This document shows, in pieces, positions 11,020 through 22,822 of a stretch of 64,000 nucleotides of DNA. Position numbers and translations under genes: made by a program. The DNA is from Rhizoclosmatium globosum (lineage: Eukaryota > Chytridiomycota > Chytridiomycetes > Chytridiales > Chytriomycetaceae), in contig MCGO01000163.1 of the NCBI GenBank assembly GCA_002104985.1, positions 1 through 64,000 on the forward strand, written 5' to 3'. A model generated the notes under the pieces. That model searched no databases and was not told where the DNA came from. It worked only from the letters and a program-made list of their open reading frames with translations. The stretch's first letter is position 1, and each line of letters begins with the position of its first letter.

Positions 11020-13789
11020 ATGGCACCTGACTTTGAGTTAGACCAGGTACATTATCATGACCTTTCATAGCATCTCCTAGATTCATAATGAGATTCATAA
11101 TGCTCTATTTTAGATTCAGCAATATGTACGAGAAACCTTCGACAAACACCGCGATCAGTTCCCTGACATCAACGACGCGATCTTTGAGTTTACCGTTGAA
11201 AGATTCATCTATATTCTTTCTCTCCACAAGTCCGAGTCTGTTGTAACGAGGAATAAGTTTCTGTCCCGCCAAACCATCCGAAAAGTTATTTACAAATCCA
11301 TTGTGGGTAAAGACCCTGGCCATGTCGCCAGCCGAATCCTGGATCTTTGCTTTCCTCATACTCAAGGTATCCTGATGCCAGGTTATAACCCATATTACGT
11401 TCCACGGATTGAAAACCACACAAGTGATTCACAAACGCCGCGTTTGAAAAATGAGATCCCGCCTGCTTTCCAGCAAGCAAAAGCAGACTTAAATTCTAGC
11501 TTTTCACAAATGTGCAATGTTTCGGAATATGGAAAGGCGAATATTGAAGAAATCTCTACGGCTGTTGAGAAACTGGAGCAAACGACGAAACGACGCGATA
11601 GCTCACCTGATGTATGGTTTTTGGCTGATGAAGAAGTATGGTATGAGTCTGAGATGGGTTATGATGATGTGATTCTCTCATTCTCAGTACCTTCTGGTGA
11701 CATTCGGAGTAGGTTGGAACGGGAATGGGCTCAAGTTACAACAGCTGACTTCTTCCAGTGCCTTAAAAAGTGCTTGGAATGGTTAAAAGATTCTACTGGA
11801 TCGGAGGAATCATATAATCTATTGAGGCTTCCCTTCTCATCGTTCTTCCAACTTCGCTTCTGCCCGATCGATGCCGAGCAGTACTCAACGAGCACACAGG
11901 CGTGCTCTCTATCTATATTTAAAACGTTTAAGTCTTGGACTCTTGAGCAAAACATTTATATCGGCAGCAGTGGAGGCCAAGGCTCTGACATGTCCAAAGG
12001 GATTCAAAACCTTATTATCATGCTTAATTACTTTCAAACTGAATCGCCATCAGTTTGGGTCGATTCTACATTACTGTCACAGTTAGAGGTGGACCTAGAG
12101 GCAAAGGCTTTACCCAAACCCCTTTTGACGGAACTACTCAGTCAACAACATCACCTTTCTGCACCATGCCTTCTTTCTTTAAAACATAGAGTTGTTACAC
12201 TCAGCGAGTTAGTATCAGGAGATGCCGTCTATACTTGCCGGGAGATAGGGTTCATCGCTGAAACAAGATTGGGTTCCAACACTTTCTCACCTACATTCAA
12301 TCTTTCAAACAAGGAGCACCGAAGTGATCTCATTTCACGTTGCCGACAGGTAGTTCCCGTTCTAGATTTTTTTTTCTCCTGTTTTTGACAGCCAAACAAT
12401 AGGCTCCATGGCAAATCCAACTCATTGTTTTAACAAAGTGCGAGATAATCAGCAAGATTGATGAAATTGCCGAATTGCTCTCATTATGCCCGAATGTCAT
12501 ATTTATGATCCCAGTTGGATTTGATTTTGAAAGAGTCACCACAGAATCAGAAAGACTCTGCCAGACATTGAAGCAAAAGGGATGGAAACATATGCATTTA
12601 CCTTGTCTCAGCTCATCAGAAAGAAAGAATTTGCTGGCAGGTTTGTAATGAAACCTCATCAAGAGGTGTAGCTTAATCTCAGATTAACAGGTTCAGGCTC
12701 GTTATCGCTGACGACAATCAACAAAATTGTGAAAGCCACCACGAACTGGCCCCGTCCATCGTTTGCAAAACTGTCAAGTCAGCTTTCGAACCATCCAACT
12801 TCCCTCGACATAAATGAGTGTCTTCAAAACTGTCAGCCGTCTTCATTTCTCACTAAAACTGTCGCCAAGTATATATCAAGGGTCAATAGCGGCTCATTTG
12901 AAATACTAGACAACTTAACATTGTTGACGAATCAACATGCCGAAATGGTCCAGTTTTCAAATACCTTCCGCAATTTCGCCAAAGACTGCATGGCTCTCCT
13001 CAACTCGAAACCGGGAGAATATGGAACAAATCCCAAAGCACTACAAACCTTCCAAACAATCTTCGTAAACATTGAGAAAGACGATGAAACAAACTGTCGT
13101 TCTATTGAAATAATTAGGATGGAGGACGTTTTGTATTCCTTGGAATGGAGAGCTTGTGGTATTCGAGTGCTTGAAGTCTTATCTGAAGCAGAACAATCAG
13201 ATGAAGAAGATCAAGGAGCTTATTGGAATCTCGTTATCGATTCGTGCCAGTCTCTGTTAAGTCTTATCACTGCAATCGAACTTGAGTGGAATGCGACTGT
13301 TTGTTGTGGATGTGAAGCTGTTGCGAGGTTGAAGCTTGCCTTGAACAGTGTGATTGATGGTTGTGGTATCAATGTCGCGACGGAGTTAAGAGAAGCTGTT
13401 TCTAAAATACTTCGAACAGTGCACAGGCACGAAATTGAAGCGAAAGTAGAGTTTCATGAAAAGTCGATCACAAGCGAAATCATCGCCATACTAATTCACA
13501 CAATTCTTGGATTTCCTAATGGATGGATTGAATTTTACAATCATACTTTAGCTGAAGTTAAATCGATGGTAAGTTTTTAGAATCCTCATTATGTCATCTA
13601 ACGGTTATATAGAAAAACCCGTCAGCTCATCTGGATGATAGGCTCAAAATTTTGAAGAAAGAAAGCGTTGCGCCAATTTTTGTGATTGATGTTGGATCAT
13701 TTGATGACGCAGAACGAGCAGAAGTGCAACAGTGGATCACGAAAAGGTCGAAGGGTGAAAATGTACTTGTTATACCAATCGTATATTGA
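11020..13789 (+). CDS. Unrecognised 851-aa protein, five exons
   Basis: I do not recognise this protein. Exons 11020-11046, 11114-12349, 12403-12640, 12691-13569 and 13614-13789 join without any frame break (2556 nt, 851 aa); every junction is GT-AG. Exon 1 codes only MAPDFELDQ. The N-terminal part has YVRETFDKHRDQFPDINDAI and a charged helical region. The centre reads IQLIVLTKCEIISKIDEI then LCPNVIFMIPVGF, an alternation of hydrophobic strands and helices, followed by LPCLSSSERKNLLAG, which is loosely like the segment after the core of STAND/NACHT-type NTPases. No P-loop is visible, so that idea is weak. The C-terminus has another strand pattern (APIFVIDVGSFDDAE). The 3' end is 36 bp from the convergent next gene. 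Confidence 0.6.
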
Positions 13790-13824
13790 ACTTCAACAGC
13801 AAATAAACAAGCTTCAATAACCAT

Positions 13825-15094
13825 TCATTCCACCACATTCTCGGACCCCATACCGATCTCCGCAAGCGTGCGACGAGGACGTTTCCTAAACCAGTTCTTC
13901 TTGATACCATACTGATTCTTGTCGGATCCAACCTTGATCGAACTCTTGACAAACTCGCCACCTCGTGATTCCACTCCTCTCTTCTTGCACACAGAGGCGG
14001 CATACTTGACGGCTTCCGAAATAAACGCACGTTCCGAAATGACACGACTCACAGCCTCCATCCATCCCATTCCACCTCCAAACACAAGCTCCCTCACCTC
14101 CTCCTCCTTCTCCTCGCGGAATTCAGACCATACAGTGTGGTGATACGCGAACAAGGTGCACGTCAATTTGGTGATTGCAACGACTTCGGCAAGTTCCACA
14201 CAGACAAGTCCACGGATGTATTCTTCACAGAATTTGCTATCGTTGCGGAGAGTCAGGTTCTGCTTTTCGAGCGCTTCACGGAGTTCGATGCGGCGTCCAA
14301 CGCTCGTCTTTTTGGATGATTCGGCATATTCAATGAGAACGTTGGTCCAGTGGTGTGGACGTTGAAGGTATGCAGGGTACAAGTGCAATCTCTGGAGGAG
14401 GGGAGCGTATATTTCTTGGTTCAAGAGATCGAGAATTTCCTTGCGCGTTGGCTTTGGCGTCTCGTGACGTGGATTGTTCTTGCTCCAGACATGAAGGAAG
14501 CCATACACAAGCCAGTGATTGAACTTTTCATCTATCAAAGAAGAAGTCAACAGAGAACAGCGGTTGCTCAAAGATATACATACCGTCTGCGATTCTCTTC
14601 ATTTCCTCCAGTTCTTGGTCGGTTGACTCAACAGCTTTTCCAGTCGCGGCAACCAACGCAAAACAATCCTCCACTGAATCAGCCGCTGCTACGATATTTC
14701 TCCAAATAGCATGATTTCCAAAAACATCCTTCAAGAAAGCCGCACAGCTGAGAGTGTCGCGTACTAACATTTGAACGATGTTCTTGCTTGCTCGATCGTC
14801 CTCCGACAAGTCCGCAAACCAGCCCAAACGCGATGCCGTGACAGCAATACACGGATTGACCGTGGACATGAAGTGAACAGCGATAGTTGCAGACTTTGTG
14901 ACAGCAAGCACTTTCTTGCGTGGATGCTTATTCACAAGCCAGTCACCGAAGATCCATTCCATAGCACCAGGCTCAATACAGCGTTGAGTTTTCTTGCCCT
15001 TGTTCGGAAACACGAAACCTGTTCGTTTCGTCATGACAGCCTTGCGTTCTTGAACTTCTTGTTGCGAGAGTTTGATTGGAGGAGGAGTGGGCAT
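13825..15094 (-). CDS. Unrecognised 405-aa protein, two exons
   Basis: Exon 1 (14584-15094) and exon 2 (13825-14531) join across a 52-nt intron (GTATGT donor, GATAG acceptor) to give 405 aa with no break. The start MPTPPPIKLSQQEVQ is the first ATG and fits a compact divergent promoter shared with the glycosyltransferase gene at 15241. The sequence is soluble and largely helical, with a basic N-terminus (KRTGFVFPNKGKK) and a basic C-terminus (KKNWFRKRPRR). No signal peptide, membrane segment or known catalytic motif is visible. Function unknown. A lineage-restricted protein is possible. Confidence 0.6.
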
Positions 15095-15240
15095 TTTCAG
15101 AGAATTATTGACGTAAATGGGCGCAAAGAGATGGCGTATTTGAGTCGATTTGGACAGTGTGGGAAATGCTGCATGGGTTGTTTTGGTTTGTTGGTGTTGT
15201 GTTTTTGGATGTTCCCACAGCAGAGCCTTTTGCTGTCAAA

Positions 15241-16731
15241 ATGGAACTTGAGCACATTCTCTTTGCGCTTGCCGCCCTTTTAATTGTCCTAATTTCGCAG
15301 CTTCATCTTCTTATTCACCAATCAAGTTCAACTCGTTCAGAGCCCCGTCAATCCGATGCCTTACCCGTTGCTGTTACTTCGAAGGACCTCTGTTTCCGCC
15401 AGCAACCCCGGCCTTGCGACTTTGACTACCAACGCCGGCCAACACCCTCCATTTTTATGCTTCCACGATCACGCAGCCCAGAAACAGGTCACTGGCTGCC
15501 TGTCACTCAGAAGCTGCCAATCCCAATCCAACTCCGGAAAATCAATGTTCTCTACTTTGCCGAACGCGAAAGATACCTCAAAAACATGGATCGGTTCTTT
15601 TATGATGAAGCGGAGGCTGCACTGGAACACCCGGATTTGAATGTCTTCTTTTGGGGCGTTAACTTCACTGGCTGGAACAGTGCCCTGTCGTCAACTGAGA
15701 ATGTGCAGCAACAGTTTCCAGATGTTCGATTTGATATAGTCTATTCCATGAATCAGAATTGGGGCTTGCATATTCCATCTGCTGTTTCGGTGTTGACTAT
15801 TGGCGACTGCCACCATCCCAACAAATGTACGAGCTCATTGGAACCGTATGATGATATTGTCGCCTTGCGTTATGCTGGAGAGCTCATTGACTTGTTTCGC
15901 TATGACCAGTGGAAGTCTTATACCCATTCAAAAGCCATGGAATTAAAACGGCAAGGAGATATTGATGCCTACTATTATATTTTAAGCCGAAAGATGCCTT
16001 TCTTTTTTCATCACACGGATTGCGCGAATGAAAATGTATTCTATCCGTCAAAGTTCACTGAAGACTGGCAAGAATCACGACCGATTCCTGCGCAGTTGTA
16101 TGGGTTTACATGGGATATATTGTACCCTTTAAGACATACTGTGAAAGAGGGAATCACTCATGGAAAGATATTTAATGCTGTTGTCTACAAACATCCTGGA
16201 TATGATCTTGAATCTGACGAAGATTTACCACCACCCATCTCAGAGCGTAATGGTAAATATGACTCTCAAGATGCGCGTGTTGGGCATTTGCGCAAACAAC
16301 AACAATCATACGCTCAATCGATGCGAGAAACACAAATCTGTATATTTGACTCTAGCGTTCTCAAAAAAGCTATTCGAAAGTTTCATGAAGCCTTTTTAAG
16401 TGGATGTGTCGTGGCCTCTGATATTCCTATTGAAATGGAATCTATGTTTCGCGATGTTGTGATACCGCTGCGATTAGATATGACAGCTCACGAAGTCAAT
16501 TCAGTATTGGAAGACTATTTATCGAGGCCAGAGCGTTTGGCGTGGATGGCTCGCGAGGCTTTTTACAGGGCGAGGCAGCATTGGACATGTCGCAACAAGG
16601 TTGATCGATTGTTGGAAGCTTCTGAAAGGGTTTTGAAGGGCGAGAAGGGATACTGGTTTCCTTTCGGTTTTAGCGCAACCTGTAGAAAATACCCATTTGC
16701 ACCAGATAAAAACTCGGAATGGTGTACTTGA
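15241..16731 (+). CDS. Type II membrane glycosyltransferase-like protein
   Basis: Single-exon ORF of 496 aa from the ATG at 15241. An in-frame ATG at 15157 would add 28 residues, but the shorter start places the membrane anchor (HILFALAALLIVLISQLHLL) right after the N-terminus, as in Golgi type II proteins. The lumenal part begins with NVLYFAERERYLKNMDRFF. It ends with a region typical of group-1 GT-B transferases: IFDSSVLKKAIRKFHEAFLS GCVVASDIP..., a spaced run in which a helix, a Gly-Cys turn and an acidic residue are followed by LEDYLSRPERLAWMAREA. It is therefore likely a nucleotide-sugar-using glycosyltransferase of the secretory pathway. Donor and acceptor cannot be told from sequence. 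The next gene starts 23 bp after the stop. Confidence 0.65.
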   Translation: MELEHILFALAALLIVLISQLHLLIHQSSSTRSEPRQSDALPVAVTSKDLCFRQQPRPCDFDYQRRPTPSIFMLPRSRSPETGHWLPVTQKLPIPIQLRKINVLYFAERERYLKNMDRFFYDEAEAALEHPDLNVFFWGVNFTGWNSALSSTENVQQQFPDVRFDIVYSMNQNWGLHIPSAVSVLTIGDCHHPNKCTSSLEPYDDIVALRYAGELIDLFRYDQWKSYTHSKAMELKRQGDIDAYYYILSRKMPFFFHHTDCANENVFYPSKFTEDWQESRPIPAQLYGFTWDILYPLRHTVKEGITHGKIFNAVVYKHPGYDLESDEDLPPPISERNGKYDSQDARVGHLRKQQQSYAQSMRETQICIFDSSVLKKAIRKFHEAFLSGCVVASDIPIEMESMFRDVVIPLRLDMTAHEVNSVLEDYLSRPERLAWMAREAFYRARQHWTCRNKVDRLLEASERVLKGEKGYWFPFGFSATCRKYPFAPDKNSEWCT

Positions 16732-16754
16732 TTTGTTTGTTATCCAAAACCAAA

Positions 16755-17291
16755 ATGGCTGCTGCTTCGCCACCCAGCGCACAGATCCTTGCACACAACA
16801 TTCACCATCACCTTCTCAAAAGTCATTTGAACAAGATTCCATCAATCCACAGAATCCTTAAGCCCCAATCGAATCCGTCAATCGTCCAAGAATATCTGCA
16901 ACAACACCCACTACCCATCCTTGCCCACTCTTACCATCATTCCGCACTTCCTTCTCATGATCCTAAATTTACCTACGCCAATTTGGCAGCGCAACGTCTC
17001 TTTCAAGGTTCCGTAATCGGAACTCCCACACGTTCCATTCTTGCCCCTCATCACGCCAACTCCGAGCATAAAACACGTCGAGAGCTTCTTCGCGGTCTCG
17101 AAGACCGCGGGTTTTGCGTAAAGGCTTGTCGTGGCGAGATGATGAGTAAGGAGGGATATGTGTTTCGAGTCGAGGATTGTATTACGTGGGTGATGGAAGG
17201 AGAAGAAAATGAGTTGTTGGAAATATTTCGTTTTAAGAATGCGCCTTGGTACTTTACTGACCCGTATCATGTTTTGCACCTTGATTCTTGA
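16755..17291 (+). CDS. MEKHLA (PAS-like) domain protein
   Basis: Single-exon 178-aa protein made almost entirely of a MEKHLA domain. Visible family hallmarks, in order, are SHDPKFTYANLAAQRLF (the 'F.YAN.AA...F' motif), TPTRSI (the 'PSR.S' position), a long helix, GFCVKACRGEMMSKEGYVF (the 'G....Y.G.R....G..F' motif) and ITWVME (the 'VW' strand). MEKHLA is a PAS-related small-ligand sensor fold known from plant HD-ZIP III factors and as free-standing bacterial and algal proteins. Here it stands alone without any effector domain. The start was chosen as the first ATG after the upstream gene's stop in this frame. Ligand unknown. Confidence 0.75.
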   Translation: MAAASPPSAQILAHNIHHHLLKSHLNKIPSIHRILKPQSNPSIVQEYLQQHPLPILAHSYHHSALPSHDPKFTYANLAAQRLFQGSVIGTPTRSILAPHHANSEHKTRRELLRGLEDRGFCVKACRGEMMSKEGYVFRVEDCITWVMEGEENELLEIFRFKNAPWYFTDPYHVLHLDS

Positions 17292-17382
17292 TGATTTTGT
17301 AAAAGCATTTCTTTATGTGAGAGAGAATCCGTGTCATCAATGAGATTTTCATCGAGTACCAGCACATCATTTTCAAATCGAA

Positions 17383-18015
17383 ATGGAGTCCCTTTCGGCG
17401 CCACGACGCGTTGAAACCAGTCGCATGATACTTCGAAGTATGACGAAGTCAGATGCTTCAGTAGTACAAGCTGCAATAGCTACTGGACTCGAGACACAGC
17501 GGCGCTGGATGCCTTGGACAGCATCAAGCAACTCTTACACCACAGTGGCTGAACGTATCCGTGCACACGAGGCTGACTGGGACGCAAAACGGAATTTCTG
17601 CTATTTGGGGCTTGATATTGCAACAGGCGAAGTGGCTGGACTGTTTGGACTGTATGGTGTGAACATCCCTTCCAGATTCGCTCAACTTGGGTTTTGGGTT
17701 GCACCGCGTTTCGCTAAAGAAGGTCGCGCAAAAGAAGCTGCTCTTTGCTTGTTGGAAATAGCTGTGGATATGCTTCGTTTGGATAGAATCACGATTATGA
17801 ATGATACGCGGAATATTGCGACGGCGGCTGTTGCCCGAAGCCTTGGATTTATACATGAAGGAACTTTACGGAAAGATTGGCTCGAAGAAGATGGCAGCCT
17901 CAGCTCGACGATGGTGTGGAGCAGGGTACGGGGAATAGACTTCGATGTTGATGGAGAGATGGAAGAGCAGACAACGACTCAGTCCCAAACGCAGTCACAA
18001 ATTGCCAACGAATAA
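17383..18015 (+). CDS. GNAT-family N-acetyltransferase (RimJ/RimL type)
   Basis: Single exon, 210 aa. It has the RimJ/RimL-type plan: an N-terminal strand (VETSRMILRSMTKSDA), the W-containing helix (RRWMPWTA), the central GEVAGLFGLYGVN hairpin, LGFWVAPRFAKEGRAKEA (the acetyl-CoA-binding motif A, with G/A substitutions), the RITIMNDTRNIATAAVARSL helix and the GFIHEGTLRKDW strand. Predicted to move an acetyl group from acetyl-CoA to an amino group, possibly of a protein N-terminus; the substrate is not predictable. A close relative lies at 22823-23395. The Gln/Glu-rich C-terminal tail is specific to this copy. Confidence 0.85.
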   Translation: MESLSAPRRVETSRMILRSMTKSDASVVQAAIATGLETQRRWMPWTASSNSYTTVAERIRAHEADWDAKRNFCYLGLDIATGEVAGLFGLYGVNIPSRFAQLGFWVAPRFAKEGRAKEAALCLLEIAVDMLRLDRITIMNDTRNIATAAVARSLGFIHEGTLRKDWLEEDGSLSSTMVWSRVRGIDFDVDGEMEEQTTTQSQTQSQIANE

Positions 18016-18059
18016 AATAGACATAAGAAAAGCTTAAAATTTATACACTTGCTAACATT

Positions 18060-19157
18060 TTAGCTTTTATTAGCGTCATTTGGATACAGTCCAAGCTCTT
18101 TCAGCGCTGCCACCATTCGCGGAATACGTTCATTGATCCATTGCCCCCAAACATGTCGAAAGTCTCCATGATCTTTCCAATGCATCTCCGAATAGCTATA
18201 TACACTTGAAACATTCATATATCGCTTAAAAAGCGCGTAATTCAGCACACGCTGTTCATATGCAAAAACTGTTCCAGCCGTTCTCAATACCTCTTTCTCC
18301 TTGTGAGTATAATCTGCAGCCCCATAAATCCAATCATGAAGAAGCTTCCTACCACCTTCACTATTCTTGACGAAAAACAATCCAGAACATAAATAATCTT
18401 GTTGCTTATTCAAGAACTGTTTTGGAGACCCAATCCGCGTTGGTTCCACATCACCATTCAATCCCACCAAAAACACTTCTTTTTGCATATGCCAAGGAAA
18501 GTATCCCTTATGAGTATGGAGCTGGAACTTTCGTTCAACATAATTTGATGACGATCTTGATACCATTTGAGTTGAAAAGTAGTCATCCAAGGAGAGCTCG
18601 TGATTATGCATCCATGGATAGTTATCAGAATCCAGGTACGCGTACCAATCGCATTCTGGGGCTGTATCCATTAGATCTAATACAAAGTGCAAACGCGACC
18701 AAAAGAACTTTTGCCCGTTCGTCTTCAAAACCTCTTCATACTTCCGTCCATTCGAGACAAATACTTTATATCCATGTTTAATGGAGTAATGTTTCGTAAG
18801 CAGTACTGATAACGTTCTGAAGGAGTTTAACGCCGATTTGTTGTTCGGCTTCATCAGTTCATTCGCAATGAAGTCTTTTATCTGAGATATATCCGTGTAG
18901 TTTGCAATCTCTTGGCTGTGCATCTTATGGCGGTTGTCTATCAGAGCGAAACAGACTTGTGTGTGATGCGAAGGAGATGAATCATTGTCAGGTGACTTGG
19001 AGAACGCTGAATTCGACACAGGATTGGTATCATCTCCCTCTGGACGCATTGTGGGCTGCTTTCGCATGTAGAAAGCACTGAGCAGTAGGACCGCACTGAT
19101 ACATGAAAGCAGCGCCACGAAGAGGAAGTGTTTCTTGGCCGCTGCAGACTTTTCCAT
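18060..19157 (-). CDS. GT34-like (GMA12/MNN10) galactosyl/mannosyltransferase
   Basis: Single exon, 365 aa. It has a short cytosolic tail, a type II membrane anchor (HFLFVALLSCISAVLLLSAF, about residues 10-30) and a Ser/Pro stem. The lumenal catalytic domain includes SRLHFVLDLMDTAPECDWYA followed by the YLDSDNY acidic triad (a DxD-type metal site), DYLCSGLFFVKNSEGG and a C-terminal EQRVLNYALF helix. This order fits family GT34 of fungal Golgi alpha-galactosyl- and mannosyltransferases. The acceptor is presumably a cell-surface glycan. It is convergent with the GNAT gene, with stops 44 bp apart. Confidence 0.75.
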   Translation of the reverse strand: MEKSAAAKKHFLFVALLSCISAVLLLSAFYMRKQPTMRPEGDDTNPVSNSAFSKSPDNDSSPSHHTQVCFALIDNRHKMHSQEIANYTDISQIKDFIANELMKPNNKSALNSFRTLSVLLTKHYSIKHGYKVFVSNGRKYEEVLKTNGQKFFWSRLHFVLDLMDTAPECDWYAYLDSDNYPWMHNHELSLDDYFSTQMVSRSSSNYVERKFQLHTHKGYFPWHMQKEVFLVGLNGDVEPTRIGSPKQFLNKQQDYLCSGLFFVKNSEGGRKLLHDWIYGAADYTHKEKEVLRTAGTVFAYEQRVLNYALFKRYMNVSSVYSYSEMHWKDHGDFRHVWGQWINERIPRMVAALKELGLYPNDANKS

Positions 19158-19263
19158 TTGAAATCAGAATCTCAACAACCGAGAAGCTGGTGTAAGTAGC
19201 TATCTATAAACTGACTGTGAACTGTTTTTGGCTTTGCACAAATGCTGACAATTCTGAGACTAT

Positions 19264-22200
19264 TTACTTTCGAGCTCCTCCCAACACCCAAGATGTCGTT
19301 TTCTTCCCAACAGCTTTCGCGTTCCCTGCATTACTCCCACTCGCAGTTGCCGCCGATCCACTTGCAGCAGGATTCGGACTACCAGGCAAATTCGCAAGGC
19401 CACCCGTCGAACTCGTAAAACTTGAACTCAACGCAGTTGCTGAACTCCTATTCTCCACCATTATCCTACCAGCCAGATTCCCTGTCCGTCCCATGCTTCC
19501 TCCATCATAAACCCCACTCTGATCCAATCCAACGCCTTCACCTCCAGTCGAAGTCTCCAAACTCAACACCGACAAATTCGGACTCTCATTCAGAAGCTGC
19601 ATCCTTGCATTCACAGCAGAATGTCCCATAACTCCAGACGCCAGCAAAGGACTCGCCTCGTCCATAGCTTCGCCCACAACCTCTTCCATTCCAGATGCAG
19701 TTCGAGAAACGCGGTTAGAGTTAACAAGAGACGGACTAGAAGATCCTGTGGCCGTCGCAGTTGTCGTGGCACCGCGAGCCACCCTTCGCGTTGACCCAGC
19801 ACTAGAAGCCCGTGCACCAACCCTTCGCGACCTTTCATGGCGATTCTGTACAGCTCTAAAGTGCAACAAAAGCTCATTCCACTTCAACCCGATGCTATCA
19901 TTCGTACCACCACCACCACCATTCACACCGCTAGATCCACTCGACGTACCAGACCCTTGTGGTTTCGTTGTGCGTCTAAAACGAGTCATATTAATAACGA
20001 CATTACTGTTATCTCAAAGAAATACAAACGTTCGAGGAGCAGGACTTGCACCAACACTGGGTCCAGGAACACTGCCACCCCCGTTTCCTCCACTCCCACC
20101 AGAGAAAGGACTGCCACCAACACCATATAGTGCAACAAGACTCTGCACACATCCCAACCGGTTTCTTAAAGTTGCAAAGGCACTACTCTGCGGCAACAAC
20201 ATCAAAACACCGTACAAGCACTTGTACAACCACGGAAACCGTTCCGGCTCTAATAACTGTAATCGAAGGTACGTAAACACGGGGCTTTCAATGAGTTGCA
20301 CAAGCTTGTCGACTTGGATGAGGAACTGGATTGTTATTTCAAGGTCTGTGAAGTGAGTTGTGATGAGATGGTATGCGTGTTCGTATGCTTGGGAAAGGAG
20401 GCAGAGAGTGAATGTTGAGATTGGGTTGTGACACCAGCAGCGGTAGAGGACGGCAAAAAGGAGGAGACCATCCTATGAAGGTTTGTCGAATCAGTTCAAC
20501 CCCAACGTGGAAATGAAATACGCGTACCCTCGTTTCCAAATTCTTTAACCGCCGTCTAACATCCGCCAACTCAGGCGCCGTTACAAGAATAATATTCAAA
20601 TTCTGAACCATCGTACTCGCAAACTCCAACTCCTCCTCCCTCTCCAGAATCTCTGCAAACGCACGAAACATGCGTTCCGGATTCAAACAGAGACACAAGT
20701 GTCGCAATATCAAACTACCACGACTCTCCAACACCCGTCTATCCCTCCGAAACAGATCCAACAACAACACAAGAAACCGCGTGAAATACGCATCATCCGA
20801 CGAAATACTAATTTGCGCGAGAAGCTGTAAATCTTTCTTCACAACTTCTTCGGACGGATCGCTGAGGAGTTTGAGGAGGCTTTGGACGAGGACTGAGTCT
20901 TCGGATGTCGTGTTTGCGACCACGACTACTTTTTTGGGAGACTTCTTGTGCAGCATTAGGAGCCAGTCTAGACTTGCTACGCGGGCTTCTTCGTTCTCGT
21001 CTTGGAATTGGGCCGTTAGGGCGTCGACGGCTGCTCTGACGTCGAATGAGTCTGTTCCGCCTGGTGGGGATATGACGGCACAGTCGGAGACGAGGCGGTA
21101 TAGGCCTGTGTTTACTTCTATGGCGAGGTTTCGAATGGGAGTGATTAAGGCTCGGTGCGAAAGGCATGGTAATATTGCGGCGATAAAGTCGGGTGTGAAG
21201 GGGACCATGATTACGCGGGGTTGTAGGTGAGTCACGAATTCATGGATCCAGCGAAGGGCGGTGGCTTGAGTTTCTTCGTCATGGGCTGAAAGGTATGGTA
21301 GCAAAATTGAAATAAGTTTTGGAAAGTCGAGAGTTGGCGGAGGGGTTGGATGAATGTGATGTTGAAGATTTGATGTGGATGTCATTGTCGTAATTGTAGT
21401 TGTAGCTGTCGTTGCGTGGTTCTGCTGGTTGTGCTGAGGTCGAACGATTTTGCCGCCTTCTGCAAAAAATGTACTGGCGAGGGAAAGAGAGCTGACGGGT
21501 CGACGAACAAGAGGTTCCTCATCAAAGTCTGGAGAAGAAGTGGATTTGTGTAGAGGAGAGGTTGTGGGTGCCGCCAGAGTCTCTGGCTGATGTGGTTGCA
21601 GTTGAATTTGCTGTTGCTGTTGCTGGTTTGATAAAGATTGAGAATGAGAATCAGCAGACGCGCTGTTGGATCGTTTTCGAGAGACAGAATGCTTTAAGGC
21701 GCCACTAACACCAGGTGTATATCCATGTACAGTGAGAATATCATGAATTTCTTTCAAGAATTCGCCCAATAGATTTAGCGCAGCTGTCCGCACATCTGCA
21801 TTCACATCACATAGATATCCAAACAACCCATCCAAAAACTCTGGCAGATATGAAACCATTTCGAGAAACGGGATAGCATCAAGTGTCGTGATCCATTGAA
21901 TGAGAAACATGCGCGTGAATGGATTCAACGCCTTAATTCGTTCCGCCAGGAGAGGAATGAAACGGGGAAAGTTGAATATCGCAGCGTCACTTGGATCAAT
22001 GAGAGGTATGGAACCAGGAGTGGCAGGAAATGCAGGTTCAGAAGGAAATCTAGCGTGTCCAGCTGAGGACGATGTTGTGGCAGTTGATTGAATTTGGAGT
22101 TGCTGGTGTTGATGCTGAGACACAAAGGCAGCATGTTCACAGACAATGTCTTTGATAAGGCGATCGAGCAGTTCAGCTCCGTTCTTCACAGATATATCCA

Positions 22201-22799
22201 AGTCTGCCACGAGCTGTTTTGAAGTAGGGTTTGAGCAAGGTTGATGAAGGAGAGAACCACGAACCCGTGACACGGCATCAAATATCTCGTTGAAGAAGAC
22301 GAGCAGATCCCTCCGCGCCACCTTTCCGACATTGTACATGCTCTCACAGGCATAGTATCGGACGCGGGTGTCCGGATCGGCGAAGCAGGCAAGGATGGGT
22401 GGGACAACCTGGGCCAGGCGTGGCTTGAGAGCCTGTGAGCCCAGAGCGATTGCTGTCGTTGTAAAAGATAGACAGAGTTGGTTTAATTTGGTGGTTATTG
22501 ACAGCAAGAAAGAAAGAGAGGAAGGTACCAACAGCAGCCAGTGCAATCAAACCACCGTTTCGCGCATTTGAAACGGGAGAGGAAGCAAAGTCCCGCGCAA
22601 TTGAAGTGACAATTTGAGACACGCGTCCAAAGTTGTTTGCGAGAACGGCATCGCGAACCAGTCTTTTAAACCAGGTTAGTAGTTACCTAGGCAGCAAGTA
22701 AGCAGCCTACCGTTCGACTTCCAAGGCAGCCTGCTTTCGCTTGTCGTAGAGTTTCTCCTGGAGTTGTCGGGCGAGGACGGGTCCTAGGACATCACTCAT
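19264..22799 (-). CDS. VAC14: VAC14, scaffold of the PI(3,5)P2 kinase complex
   Basis: HEAT-repeat scaffold that holds Fab1/PIKfyve and Fig4 on vacuole/endosome membranes. The start [20 protein letters not shown] at 22799 fits the family. Exons are separated by small introns at about 22666-22711, 22452-22531, 20466-20529 and 19979-20029, and all joins keep frame. Clear family segments are [92 protein letters not shown] and the C-terminal [13 protein letters not shown] helix. A low-complexity insert of Gln/His/Thr runs lies between HEAT blocks (about 21350-21720). A Gly/Ser/Ala-rich C-terminal extension of about 190 residues goes beyond usual VAC14 ends. Confidence 0.95.
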
Positions 22800-22822
22800 T
22801 TGTTTTTAACTTTACTTTTTAA

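Noticed and set aside
15157..15240. Upstream ATG for the glycosyltransferase
   Set aside because: It would place a second hydrophobic stretch before the anchor; the ATG at 15241 gives a standard type II layout.
20670..21230. Plus-strand 186-aa ORF
   Set aside because: Shadow of the VAC14 exon; Arg/Ser-rich low-complexity translation.
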